A stretch of 64,000 bases of DNA from Chaetomium olivaceum (taxonomy: Eukaryota > Ascomycota > Sordariomycetes > Sordariales > Chaetomiaceae): the NCBI GenBank assembly GCA_039881045.1, contig JAYWVB010000082.1, positions 1 through 64,000 on the forward strand. The letters are read 5' to 3'. The notes under the pieces are model-generated. The model saw nothing but the letters and a program-made list of their open reading frames with translations. It was not told the DNA's origin and did no database searches. Shown here piece after piece: positions 11,990-23,648 of this stretch. Both the position numbers and the translations under genes were made by a program. How positions within the stretch are numbered: the first letter of the stretch is position 1; each line of letters starts with the position of its first letter.

Positions 11990-13082
11990 AAAAGAAAAGA
12001 AAAATAGAGGGGCCACAGCAGAGCTGTCAAATTGGAACAACCCAGCAGACTGGCACACTCGACTCATTTTAGCAACCACTAAACGAGAAGATCAGTCTTA
12101 GAACAAGCAGCACTCGTTCTAATTCAAACCTCAGTCTTGCGAACCAGTGTCCCATCAAGTTTACAGAGCGTAATGCAAAGGGAATTCTGCCGGACCAGTA
12201 AAACACCAAGAGTCGGGACAAGCGGGCTAAAAATAGCCGTCGTTGAGTTGGGGGCCCAGAATGGTGCAGGTGAACCAAAACAGCAGGGTATTCTCGATCG
12301 CGTTGGCACGCTGGCACCAGTCCCGGGCCCAACTTCGGAGAATCGAGGGAGGCCACGGCCTAGTGTGCACTGATGCCAAAGGGATATCTGTCTTTCACGC
12401 TCCTGTTTATCTCGGCCTTGGGGACCGTGCCCGGCTGGGGTAATGTGTATGGAGGCGGCGGAAAGCACGGGGACTGCTGCTTGGACGGGGGCTGGCGAGC
12501 GAAGGGAGGAACACTGGAGTTGCTTCGGCCGGGAGGGGTTCGTAGGCGAGGTGAAAGACGAGTTGACAGAAAGGTCAGGGCGTCTGCCCGCGATGTCGGC
12601 TGCTGTGGCATGTCTGTCGATCTCCGTGGTCGATGAACTGGTGGTTCGGAGAGCCGAGCGTTGTCCCAGGCTGTGTAACAACGATATCCTTGTTTCGGGT
12701 CCGGCACCCGAGAGCAACAGGCATCGGCTGGAATCTGGTTGCTCGGCGGCAAACTCAACTTCGACACGAAACACGGAACGGGCGTGCCAATGAGTAATCT
12801 GTACTTGGTAGTTGTTCCACCTGAGGCTGAATTAGTGAGTGTTTGGCCGACTGGTTCCCGCGATGGAAGATGGCTTTACCACGCTCGTTGCTTTCGGTTT
12901 TGCTCAAAAGGTTGCAGTTCCTAACTATCACGTCCCGGGGTTTTTGCATCCCAGACATGGAATAGAGTTGTTGATTCGACCGAGGACCCTCCCTGCCTTG
13001 GACACGCGGTGTCCATGATGATCTGTGGAGGCTGCGGGGTGACGAGGTTCTCACACATCTCGTTCGTGTGTTTCCAAAGGCC

Positions 13083-13223
13083 GGACTGCAGGACTGCAGG
13101 ACTGCGAGACTGACGCACACTTCTCAGCTGAACGGTGAACCATCGGTTGAACCATCCCCGCCTTGCTTCTCAGCTTGGCTCGAGAATGGACACCTTGATG
13201 GCGACAGGGCGACAGGGCGACAG
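13083..13223. repeat. Two short tandem repeats (GGACTGCA and GCGACAGG)
   Basis: Near-threefold 8-bp repeats at 13083-13105 and at 13201-13223, separated by unique sequence. Non-coding. Confidence 0.75.
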
Positions 13224-14473
13224 TTACTACAGTGCGACTGCGCGGCGGCTAACCGCGTGATCTCGCTTTGATCTCGCTTCCGCATTCCAACAGGGGTGCA
13301 ATGTTCTGCTGGTCTGGCGATCGATTTGGTGTTGGAAGCCGTGACAAGTGGCAATTGGACGGCGGGTGAAAGCCACGGCGTTCGTGGGGGCCCAGCCCCA
13401 AAGAGGGGATGGTTCCTTGCCATTTTGGGATTGGATTTGAGGGGAAAGCAAGGGAGCGCCTGCCCTGTCCGGGCTTGTTTTGTCTGTCGGCTGTCGAGTC
13501 ATCCGCGGCTGCTCTTTCTTTTTGTTTCGTTTCGCCTGCAATTCCGACGATCATCGGCCGCCCAGGAATGGTTTCATTACCCCTTGGCTTTCTTGAAAAT
13601 CTGACTGCTCACATCCACGGTGCTGCGCAAGAATGTGCTCCCAACGCACTGAGCGTCAGGTGCCCTCCTGAGACTGTGATCATCCAAAGCACACCGCACC
13701 GTCACTCTCCCTGCGTCTTGTTGTTTTTGTTGGTTGCACAGCGTCGCCAGGGCCGCCCGCCTGCACGCCTGCACGGAGATGAAGCAACTGACAGAAGGTT
13801 GAATTCTGGGAGGGCCCGAATTATGGATGGGTGCTTCTCCCGCCCCTCGGAAAGCTTGCCCTGAGTCCTGGGTCCCCCTCCTTCGGGCCCAATGCCGCTC
13901 CCAAGTCCTTGGTCCCGGGATGTCGGCAGGCCAGACCAACAATGAAAAAGCAATGGAGCCAAGGTTGGTTAGCGGCAAGGGTTCAAATTACGGGCCTCTC
14001 CCCCACGGTCACCTGAACCCCCTGGACCCTTTCCCCCATGGGCCAACGACCGCCTCACGGCGCTCCCCCTGCCAAAAAGACTGGTGGGACGACGGTCAGA
14101 GCCAACCCATGTCTGACTCCTTCTGGACTGCTCGGCGGCATCAGGAGGTGGCTCCAAGTCCACGGTTGGAATCTCCTGCGCCGCGTTTTATTCCCCGATC
14201 TGAGACCGCTCCAGATCCGGTGCGACTGGTCAGGCATTTATTCGCCCTCTGTCTCTAGTTTTGCAGTCCTTGCTGCAAGTCGCCAGAACCAGAAATTGAA
14301 GCAAGACGGCGGGCTCTTTCAGGTCGAGAAGTCACCGAGTAGGTGAGACACCGTTGGCTCTGTTGATATCCCTTGAGATCTCCTCTCGGGTACAAGAGCA
14401 GCGGGTCTTCTCCCCGCCAGTCAAGAGTGTCCGCGTCAGTTCGAGTGCTCCACCCATCGCTCGCCCTTAACTC

Positions 14474-14508
14474 GTCAAGTCAAGTCAAGTCAAGTCAAGT
14501 CAAGTCAA
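14474..14508. repeat. GTCAA pentamer array, seven perfect copies
   Basis: Seven uninterrupted GTCAA units ending 45 bases before the ATG of the small Cys-rich gene, so probably in its 5' UTR or core promoter. Same unit as at 488-542. Confidence 0.95.
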
Positions 14509-14553
14509 GAGCCCAACTCACCGCCGTCTTGTCACTGCTTCCTCAAAAACACC

Positions 14554-14863
14554 ATGTGCACCTTTATCCAACGGGAATACTGCTGCGGGCACTTCCGGTT
14601 CATCGCCTCCAGGTGGTGCGATGTCTACACCATCACGCACAAGCGATGCAAGCCCGACATCACCCACTTTGAATAGTACGGTCCCCTGAGCGTGGGAGAA
14701 CCTCCCCGCTTCCCCAGCACCATTGTCTTTGGACAGCCACTCACACACCTCTCTCAGTGTCGGGAATCTACTCTGCGGCGACTGCAAGGCGAAGAACCAA
14801 CCCCCTGTCGCCTGGGAAGCCATGATCAAGAGACACCCTAAGCGCGCCGTTGCCTCCGCTTGA
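14554..14863 (+). CDS. Small Cys-rich protein, 75 residues, two exons
   Basis: Neither exon is long enough to stand out alone. Exon 1 14554-14675 reads MCTFIQREYCCGHFRF to ITHKRCKPDITHFE and ends in TA before a GTACGG donor; without splicing the next codon is a TAG stop. Intron 14676-14757 ends CTCTCAG; exon 2 14758-14863 completes a Tyr codon and reads VGNLLCGDCKAKNQPP to the stop. The cysteines (C2, C10, C11, C22, C32 and a CxxC in exon 2) with CGH suggest metal binding. I recall a family of short ascomycete proteins with a similar MC...CGH...C...HKRC...CxxC layout, but I know no function. No signal peptide, so probably intracellular. The exact splice join, which restores a continuous and plausible protein, is the main evidence. 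Confidence 0.7.
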
Positions 14864-16000
14864 GGCGACCGGTCTGCCGTCACGTTGGGCGCTGTGTTGG
14901 GTTTCACTCTTGTCTCGCCCCAAGCAGGGTTGCCGGGCTCTGCTGTCATGGATATTGGCGTTTAGGCTTTGGACTTTGGACTTTGGCTTTGTTGATCCTG
15001 GATTTGGAGATTGGGAACGGAACGGGAACGGGATAGGGAACACTCATCCCTTTTGAGATTGTATGTTGGCGCCCGGACGGACCAGCGAGTTATACGGATG
15101 TGGTTTTTCATCCAGGACGGGCCATGTTTGCCTGCCTACTTTGTTTGTTTTTACAGCAGTTACCTCTAACTTAAACTCTTTATTAATCAACCATACAAAA
15201 CAAATTGAAGGCTTGAAACCTGTTGAGTCTTGGACTGGCCCATGTTCCCTCTCCGCGGTTACCTATGCTTGTTTTGACGGTATTCTCCAGAATGTAAAGA
15301 CCAAGACGTGCACGAAGAAGATCAAGTTGACCTTATTATATACTGGAAACCACTCGTACTGTTCTAATCCCTTTCCTCGCAGTGATAATGGAGGGCACTT
15401 GGCAGGTTGGGTAGCGGGTAGTCGTCATTGTGATCCCTAACCCTGGTTTGATACTCGAGGAATCCGCTGTTGCATCCGCAAACCGGCAGTTCGGGAAACA
15501 CGACGTCAGGCCGACCTGGAGAGTTCCCCTCAGGTAGGCAGGATCCCTGCAGGATGTCACCCCGCTTGACCCGGCAGCTTCACTCGCACCCGACATTCAC
15601 CACTGACCGATGGTAGTGTACATGCACATCCGAAAGGGGACCGACCTCGTCCCTCTCCTTCCACCCAGACTGCAGGTCCAATCACACTTACCTCTAGAGG
15701 TACCAAGCACCAAGCACCAAGCATTCCACCTCAAAAACCCGACCTCCTAACTCCAGCGTGCCCAGAACACATCCCTGGGGGCGTTTTCAGAACCGTCCAG
15801 GCTTGTGAAATTGTGAAATTACCCCGCAGTACACCCATTTCACATCGCTGCCTGCCAGCTGCGTACAGTACTGGACTTACGTACAGACATACCCACCTAC
15901 CTGCCTGGGCAGTTACATCGCGACACCCAAACGTTGAACGAACATAACCCGTAACTCCAATCTCGGGCCATTAATTTAGACACCCCTTGACATTGACAAG
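14864..16000. other. Gene-free stretch
   Basis: Nothing recognisable as a gene. Contains AAGCACC repeats near 15703-15722, a CCCTAACCCT doublet near 15437 and the upstream region of the SSP411 gene. Confidence 0.5.
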
Positions 16001-18593
16001 ATGATGAGGGCGCAACTAGAACAGGGGCAGCCTCAGCAGCAACCCGAGCACGGCGCTGCCGGTACCGGCAGTTCCACCTTTCCAGAGCTTCAGAACTGCG
16101 CCAGCGAGAGCGACAGCCCCTACGTGCGACGACACGCCGATACTCCGGTGGCATGGCAAATGCTCGACGCAGACACCCTCACCCGGGCCACGGCTGAGAA
16201 CAAGCCGATATTCATGCACATCGGCTTCCAAGCAGACCACCGTGAGACTTCCCCTCCCTTCCGCATACCTCCAACCCCACTCCCAGCTAACCAATCCTCC
16301 CCGGGGGTAACCAGTCTGCCACCTCACAACACAGGACTCCTTTTCGAACCCCTCGGTCGCGTCCTTCCTCAACGAGTCCTTCATCCCCATCCTTATCGAC
16401 CGCGAAGAACGCCCAGACCTCGACACAATCTACCAAAACTACAGCGAGGCCGTCAACGCCACCGGCGGCTGGCCGCTCAACCTCTTCCTCACCCCCGACC
16501 TCTATCCCATCTTCGGCGGCACGTACTGGCCGGGCCCGGGCACCGAACACAGCACCGCCGCTGCCGCTGCCGCGGCCGCAAGTGGCAGCGGAACGGGAGG
16601 CATATCTGGTGCGGGGGAGGGGGAAGAGTCGTACAATGACTTCCTGGCCATTGCCAAGAAAATTCACCACTTCTGGATTGAGCAGGAGGAGCGGTGCCGA
16701 CGGGAGGCGTTTGAGATGCTGCACAAGCTGCAGGACTTCGCGCAAGAGGGGACTTTTGGCGCTGGGGCGACCATCGAGGCTGCTGCTGCTGGCGGTCCCG
16801 GTGGTGCGGTGAATGCTGCGTCGACCGTTAGCCCGGACTCAGGCGACCTAGACCTCGACCAGTTGGACGAGGCGCTCGGGAGGATATCACGCATGTTTGA
16901 CCCAGTCGAGTACGGGTTTGGCACACCCAAGTTTCCGAACCCGGCGCGTCTGTCGTTCCTGCTGAGGCTGGCGCAGTTTCCGGGCGAGGTCCGGGATGTC
17001 ATCGGAGAGGAGGAGGCCGAGCGTGCGGTAGGGATGGCGATTGGGACGCTGAGGCGGATTCGCGACGGTGGCCTGAGGGATCACCTCGGGGGCGGGTTCA
17101 TGCGCTTCAGTGTGACGAACAACTGGAGTATGCCGCACTTTGAGAAGATGGTTGGGGAGAATGCCCTGTTACTAGGCGTGTTCCTTGATGCCTGGTTGGG
17201 ATATTCGCGGGGTGGTGGGAAGGAGTTGTCACTCGACGGCGAGTTTGCGGATGTTGTTTTGGAGGTGGCCGATTACCTCACCAGCCCCCTGATGCGCACC
17301 GCGAATGGCGGCTTTGTGACTAGTGAGGCGGCGGACTCGTTTTACCGCAGGGGTGACCGGCACATGCGAGAAGGCGCATTCTACACCTGGACAAGGAGGG
17401 AGTTCGACCAGGTGGTTGGCGGCGGGTCCAGCGATGACCACGCGAGCACAGTTGCTGCGGCATATTGGGATGTCCAGGAGGACGGGAACGTACCACAGGA
17501 TCAAGACCCCTTCGACGAGTTCATCAACCAGAATATCCTATCCGTCAAGGCAGATGCCACCGAACTATCGAAGCAGCTCGGTGTACCATCGGCAGAAATC
17601 AAGCATCTTGTCTCCATTGCGCGCGAAAAGCTACGTGCCCACCGGGAGAAGGAACGGGTGCGCCCGGTGCGGGATGAGAAGGTTGTGGTTGGCACCAATG
17701 GCATAGTTATCGCGGCGCTGGCGAGGACCGCGGCCGCCCTTCGCGGACTGGATGCCGAGAGAGCGGACAAATACCTCCAGGCCGCACGGGATGCCGCCAC
17801 CTTTATCAAGGAGAAGCTGTGGGCCGGGGCGCAGAGCAAGACCGACAACCCCTTGCGTCGCTTCTTCTGGCAACGCCCCAGTCAAGTCCTCGCCTTTGCA
17901 GACGACTATGCCTTCCTGATCGATGGCCTCCTAGATCTCTACACGGCGACCCTCGAGCGGGAGTGGCTGGACTGGGCGAAGCAACTACAAGGTATGCATT
18001 ATCCATCTGAGTTCCCAAAAGAAGTCTTGCTAATAAGAATGATAGACACCCAAACCGCCCTCTTTTACGACGCCCCCCTCTCCAAATCCCCTGCCGCCGC
18101 CTCCACTACCACCACCACCACCCGCTCCCCACGAAACGCTCACTCAGGCGGTTTCTACTCCACCGAGTCGGCCACCCTCAGCCCAACCATCCTCCGCCTC
18201 AAGAGCGGCATGGACAAGGCGCAGCCCTCGACCAACGCCGTGTCGGCGTCGAACCTGTTCCGGCTCGGCACGCTCCTCGACACGGAAGCGTACGTGCTGC
18301 AGGCCCGCGAGACGGTCAACGCCTTCGAGGCCGAGACCCTCCAGTACCCCTGGCTGTTTGTCAGCCTGCTGACGGGCGTCGTCACGGCGCGGCTGGGCGT
18401 GAAAAGGGTGGAGGTGCGCAAGGGGGATGCGGAGACGTTGCGGAGGTGGTATACCACGCCGAGGGCCGAGGCTGGTGCGTTGGTGCTTGTTGAAGAAGAG
18501 GAAAAGAAGGCGGGGGGTGGGAAGAATACCACCACGGCTGCTGAGGGGCTGGTGAAAAAGGTGGAAGAGCTGGTGATTGGAGAGCGCTCGTGA
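16001..18593 (+). CDS. SSP411/DUF255 thioredoxin-like plus six-hairpin glycosidase-like protein
   Basis: Member of the YyaL/spermatogenesis-associated protein 20 family: an N-terminal thioredoxin-like domain joined to an (alpha/alpha)6 barrel; function poorly known. Exons 16001-16241, 16315-17991 and 18046-18593 give 821 residues. Intron 1 (GTGAGA, GCTAACC branch, ACCAG) is fixed by the need to recover CHLTTQDSF; intron 2 (54 nt) was fixed by matching AKQLQ-DTQTALFYD. Blocks seen: SDSPYVRRHADTPVAWQ, PILIDREERPDLDTIY, GGWPLNLFLTPDL, FGGTYWPGP, RDGGLRDHLGGGF, WSMPHFEKMVGENALLL, SEAADSFYRRG. Odd: the redox motif usually ACHWCH is ADHLCH, Asp79 replacing the first Cys. An Ala-rich and an acidic-Ser/Thr-rich insert are lineage-type loops. 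No secretion signal. Confidence 0.88.
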
Positions 18594-19128
18594 TGGAGCG
18601 GAGTTGCCTACTTATATATATATGGCTGGGACAAGGATGTGCTTGGGGGCGGTGGTGAGGTTTGATAAGCGTGTATGGAGCTGAGGTGGTATGGAATCCG
18701 GCCGGCTTATGGGTACTTGCATTGGGCTCCGTATGATATATATTACGTGATGATCGCACACGGGATGAGGGGAGGCTTCATCACATGCAGAGTAACTACC
18801 TAGACTTATGTAGTTACAAGGCCCCGCTTTACCTTCACATCCTCATCAGATTGGGGTTGACGAGGAATCAATCCGACTCCATTATCTTTCATTATTTCTC
18901 CAAAGGGGGTATCTAGTCTACAATCTCGGTGTTTTTCGCCTCTTTGCCTAATAAACACCGACGACAACAGGAAGACCAACATGGCAATACACTCGCTACC
19001 TCCTCGCTGGTCCACAACCATCCATCCTGTACTCGCGGCTACCACAATTAACAAAGGGAATATCTCTCGGTGGGGTGGGTTGCTTATGTGCTCGTCAAGA
19101 GCTAACACTAAGGCTACAGCATCGGATC
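18594..19128. other. Convergent 3' regions
   Basis: 535 bases between the convergent stop codons of the SSP411 and dynein light intermediate chain genes; AT-richer, with ATATAT tracts near 18613 and 18735 suited to 3' end formation. No gene seen. Confidence 0.6.
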
Positions 19129-20930
19129 CTATTTGGCACCCCGCCTGTTCATCAGGCCGTGGAAGAAAGCTTGTAGGTTCTCCGTGTCCATTTGCGAAGT
19201 CGAGTCGATGGCTTCCTCCGAGGTTGGGCTGTCGGGCTGAGAGGACGAGCCAAACGCTTGGCGCTCCTGTAACACATTGTTAGTTCTGGGTGAGGTCGTG
19301 GTTAGGTGGGCTGGCGTGGGGAGGGAAATCTCACCTTGAGCCGCTGGACCATGTCGTCGGCGTCCACCTGAATACCGCCCATGTTGAACTGCACGGGACC
19401 GATGTGCTCGAGGACCCTGGCATCTGCTCTCTGGTCGTGTTCGATGAGGAGGTCCTCGTCCATCTTCTTGTGGGGCTTCTGCCGGGACTCTTCCCGCGCC
19501 GCCTCCTCGTTCTTCTGCTTGAACGCGTCCAGGACCTTGAGCTGCTGCCCGAGGAAGGTTTGAGTGTCGATCGTCTCGACCTCGAGCGCCGTCGAGTGGG
19601 TGTCGCGCCCCGCGAGCTGGAGGGCGTCCATGCTCGGGTCTTGAACGGATTCTTCGTACAGGGCGACAGTTGATCCCTCTGGCTCCTCTGCTACGTGCTC
19701 GCTGTCATCGTCCATCTCCCCGTTTTCGTGTTCGGTCCCGTTTTCGGTCCCGTCTTCGGCTCCGTTGGCTTGGGAGCGTGGGAATGGTTGATCGAGGTCT
19801 ATCGACCAACCGTTGCTCACAAGGTCGACGTCAAATCCGTCTCTGAGCACCCGAATCTTGCCCCATGAGTCCCAGTTTGGCGGGATCACGACCTTATCCC
19901 GGTCGATGACGTTGTGCTTGAGTGGCTGCTTCTTCAGAATCGAATGTATCCCCAGGCTAGAGTGGATAAGCGTGGGAAGCTGGGAGGGAACGGAGGGTGT
20001 GGTGTAGATTAGAGAGGCACCATCTGCGGCATGTCAGGTTAGCCTGCTGCTCCCGTTGTTCTGGTAGGAAACCCACGTCTTAACAAAGTTGTTCGCAGGA
20101 ATTGCAGGACAACGTCGAACTCTTCCTCTTTCCAGCTCTGCGTCTTCTCCAAATACTCCATCTTCTCGGCCTACAAATCCGGTTAACCTCAAGGCAGAGT
20201 ACCCCACGGGGTGGTGCAGGCCTACATTCTGGCACACGACGCACAGAGGCAATCCCAATGCGTCTTCCCATTCTCCTGGCCCTACGGGAAGGTCCATCTC
20301 GCCGTCTGCTGTGGGCACGGCCGTAGTACCGTCGAGATTTGTTCCGCCACCGCGCCCGCGATCTCGCCACGCCATCATGACCTCTTCCATGGTCTCCTTG
20401 CACTCGTCGCTCAAAGAGACTAGCACTGTCCTCAAAAGCAGAATCCATTCCCGAAACTGTCGCATCCACTTCCACGGCTCGGACCAGTCCAGCAACACCA
20501 CTATCAGCGTGTTTGGTATCGATTGGGGCGTTAAGAGCGGTTTGAGCAGGGAGGCGAAGGCGGCGGAGGGGCTTGTGAGTGTGTAGAGGGAGATGCGCGC
20601 AAGGGTATCCTCCTGGTCGGCGTCGAGGACATCGTAGTATGTGTAGCCCAAGGCAAAGCTGTTCGCGACCGGGGGCATCCGCGATGCGTGCCGGTCGAGG
20701 GCGCGGCGGAGATCGTTGTTGGAGAGGCTCTCAAAGAACTCGCGCTGCGAGTCGACGCTGCCACCGAGCAGTATTAAGTTCTTCTCCGGTAGCCGCCTCC
20801 CGCTCGCCACGGACGAGAGCATGGAGTTCCATAGCTCCTTTTTTTCGGCCTTGTCCCCATTCTTGGAGTCGGTCCCAGAGCCGACTGAAGCTGTCGTGTA
20901 GGTCGAGTAGCGGTTCGTGTTTGCCGCCAT
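19129..20930 (-). CDS. Cytoplasmic dynein light intermediate chain
   Basis: Links the dynein heavy chain to cargo adaptors. Exons (minus) 20930-20226, 20170-20077, 20023-19335 and 19266-19129 give 541 residues; introns are 53-68 nt. A Ras-like GTPase-fold domain starts at KNLILLGGSVDSQREFFESL (residues about 50-69), a degenerate P-loop as is usual in fungal LICs, followed by SFALGYTYYDVLD, ARISLYTL, LIVVLLDWSEPWKWMRQ and GASLIYTT. Then KHNVIDRDKVVIPPNWDSWGK, an acidic linker, and a QTFLGQQLKVLDAF segment. The last exon ends in an amphipathic helix NLQAFFHGLMNRR, matching the effector-binding LIC helix that contacts Hook/BICD-type adaptors. Divergent from the Bax-inhibitor gene. Confidence 0.92.
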
Positions 20931-21656
20931 GGCTGCGCTAGCTCAAGGGTGAGTAGCAGTCTTGAGCATCTGTAGTTTACTTTTTTGTCGAAGGTAAGAA
21001 GTCGCAAACCGGGGGGATGAACGGGGAATGAACAAGGGGGAAACAAAGTGAACCGCTAGCCGTGTCGTCTCGTTGCCTTCATGCCTCCCTCCGATTATGG
21101 CCCGTTCAGGAGTCGTTCCCTTTCCAGTTGTTGAGGCTGGGGAGTTGGTGTGGACCGTCAATTCGCCGGAACACGATTCGCTGGTGGTGGGCGGAGAGAC
21201 GCGACTGATGTTCCAAATCACCGCCTACCAGCGGAGAGCTGCGGGAGGAAGGCAGGGGGTCAAGATGGAGTTCTAGACCCTAACCCTGAAAGGCATGGTT
21301 AAAGGGTTTCCTCCAGAAATGCACATGCGCAACAGAATGCTTGGCACTGAAGCTTCCAGGCGTCTCCAGTTTCCAGCCAACCAACCACGTGCCAGCCGCA
21401 GGCAGGTGGCCACAGTTCCGCCACCAGTGAACAGGCATCCCCACCTACCGTTTGTCAGTCGTTCATTCGGGTCATTCTCAATCACCAGTGGTCGTCATCG
21501 CCGAGTTCCGGATTCCATTTCAAGGCCAGCCTCGTCCGCCACTTTCCTTCGCTTTCCTCCAGTTATAACCCCCACGACCGACTCTATCACCAGTGACACC
21601 TTGTCTGGCACGAACCCGCGCGATCCCAGCGACTACGCTCGCAACCATCAGCAATC
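20931..21656. other. Divergent promoter region with one doubtful 59-codon ORF
   Basis: 726 bases between two divergent start codons. An ATG at 21097 opens 59 codons (plus, to 21276) whose translation (GELVWTVNSPEHDSLVVG, LMFQITAYQRR) looks more protein-like than chance but matches nothing I know. A CCCTAACCCT doublet follows at about 21281. Confidence 0.4.
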
Positions 21657-22624
21657 ATGTCGGCCAACGTCAAGTACACGCCCGCTCCCCAAGAGGACCC
21701 GGACCTCAATTACACCCAGCCGCCCCCGTCGTACCAGGCTGAGAGCAGCTCTGCCCAGGACCAGGAGCGCCTGTTTGGGTCTCCGCGAAACAGCGAGGAC
21801 AATGTCCCCGATGACTTCAAGGTATGTGCCCACCTTGGTACCGCTGAGCGCCTTATGCAGTTTCGCTGATCGTCTTTGCGCAGTTTGGAGGTTCCGTCGC
21901 CGAAGCGACCATCGAGATTCGCAACCAGTTTATCCGCAAGGTCTACACCATCCTGACCGTCCAGCTCATCGCCACCGGCGCTGTCAGCGCACTCAGCTTC
22001 ATGAGCGAGAGCTACAAGTCATGGATCCAGTCGCACCCCGCCATCGTTTGGGTTTCGGTACGTCCGCCTCGCGCACCACTGTTCTCCCACCTGTTTGAAG
22101 CCCACGTCAACTGACTCTATCTCGTCACAGCTCTTCGGTTCCATGGCCTGCATGATGCTCACCTACTGGAAACGCCACTCGTACCCGACGAACCTGCTCT
22201 TCCTCTCGGCCTTCACCCTCCTCGAGGCCTACACCATTAGCGTCATCGTATCCTTCTACAGCGCCTCCATCGTCCTCAACGCCGTCTTCCTGACGGCCGG
22301 CATCTTCCTCTTCCTCACGGCCTTCGCCTGCCAGACCAAGTACGACTTCACGAGCTGGATGCCCTACCTGTTCGGCGCCCTGTGGGGCCTGGTCATCTTC
22401 GGCTTCATGTCCTTCTTCCTCCCGCCACACACCACACCACCGAGCTCGTGTACGGCCTGCTCACCGCCCTGATCTTCAGCGGCTACGTGCTGGTCGACAC
22501 CCAGCTCGTGCTGCGCAAGCACCACGTCGAGGAGGAGATCGCCGCCGCCATCAGCTTGTACCTGGATATCATCAACCTGTTCCTGGCCATCCTGCGCATC
22601 CTCAACAGCCAGAGCAACAACTAA
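21657..22624 (+). CDS. Bax inhibitor-1/LFG-family membrane protein, one frameshift
   Basis: Seven-TM ER/Golgi or vacuolar protein that modulates Ca2+ leak and stress-induced cell death (family knowledge). Exons 21657-21821, 21884-22057 and 22131-22624. The N-terminus is Pro/Gln-rich and cytosolic (QPPPSYQAES); FGGSVAEATIEIRNQFIRKVY starts the conserved part. TM segments include LLFLSAFTLLEAYTISVIV, LNAVFLTAGIFLFLTAF, PYLFGALWGLVIFGFMSFF and LLTALIFSGYVLVDTQLVL. The C-terminal block HHVEEEIAAAISLYLDIINLF is diagnostic. The frame shifts by one lost base (or two gained) inside the CACACACCACACCACC run at 22421-22440; without correction the last two TM segments are lost. Corrected length about 277 residues. 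Confidence 0.9.
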
Positions 22625-23648
22625 GCGAGAGGGGTTCGTTGGAGCGGGCATGGTAATGTTGATACGTCGTGTGAGATTGTAATAGTATCTTGGGTTTGGC
22701 GGAAGGGGTTCGTCGGTTTATGCTGCGACGGAGGCTGGGATTTTGCGGGGACTGGTTTTGAGCTTTTGCTGCTTTTCTGTTATGCTGCTTGTCTACTGCC
22801 ACAGTTGTTGTGGCCACGTTATTGATTTTGGTACTGCTGGGAGTTCTGAATGAACCATTTGCGCATCGTATCCATGCTTAGACAGGATGCAGTGAAGACA
22901 AGTTCGGATAACATGATATCTTGAGAATACAGCGGTAGTTCTTCCTCCTCCCGCTTCTCTTCCCCTCGTGTCATACTTTTAAGTTCGTTCAACAGAATTC
23001 CGTATTACACCAACGTCGAGCCTAGCTAAGGTATCCCACAAGAAAAGGAATGCGGACAAGTGGAGGACATGGGAGCAGTATCAGAGTAGGAAAGTTGAAT
23101 TTAGGTGATATCTGCATTAGAAGTCCAATAGTAGAAATGAGAAAAAAGCAGACAGTCAAGTTAAGGGGGTGGACGAGATTAGGACCGATGGGATGGCGTG
23201 GCTGATGGAGGACAAGAAAAGTGTGCCTGGGTTGAGTCCCGTCGCTTCCAACACGGCTCATCTTCGTGGTCTGGAACCGTGTTTAGTAGGAACCGATGCT
23301 CCCTCGCCCAGCCCCGATAACCAGACCTCTGGCGACCTTCACTAAATCTCGTCCTCAACAGCCCATCAACACACCACTCCGGTTGGCACCTCGACACCCC
23401 CCTGCCAGCCGTCCCCAGGTGTTGCCCACATCCCGAGGTTGGCTGAGCAGCGGATATCGTGAAAAGCGCAGGAAAAGGCGGGGGAATATTTTGTCTCTAA
23501 ACAACAGGGGAACCAACGCCTGCACGGGAAGATCGGATCGCATGAAAGGTCGCCTAGAAGTGGTCGAACATCGGCCATGTCCGGCGGGCATAGCAACGGC
23601 GGGATATCGGGCTGCTGCCGGATAACCATGGGGCTAAGCGCTTGAAAG
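22625..23648. other. Convergent 3' regions, about 1 kb
   Basis: Lies between the stop codons of the Bax-inhibitor and septin genes. No ORF with coding character. Confidence 0.55.

Larger units (their letters stand above)
11488..14553. other. Gene-free stretch, 3.1 kb
   Basis: No ORF with convincing coding character; the longest (12124-12774, minus) lacks any recognised block. Contains a 30-base poly-A tract, GGACTGCA repeats near 13083-13105, GCGACAGG repeats at 13201-13223 and a GTCAA array at its right end. Confidence 0.5.

Noticed and set aside
12124..12774. 216-codon ORF, minus strand
   Set aside because: Ser/Pro/Thr-rich translation without motif, splice pattern or conserved block; treated as chance.
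21097..21276. 59-codon ORF as a gene
   Set aside because: Translation looks plausible but there is no family match I know, no promoter evidence, and it sits in a divergent promoter; left as a note only.
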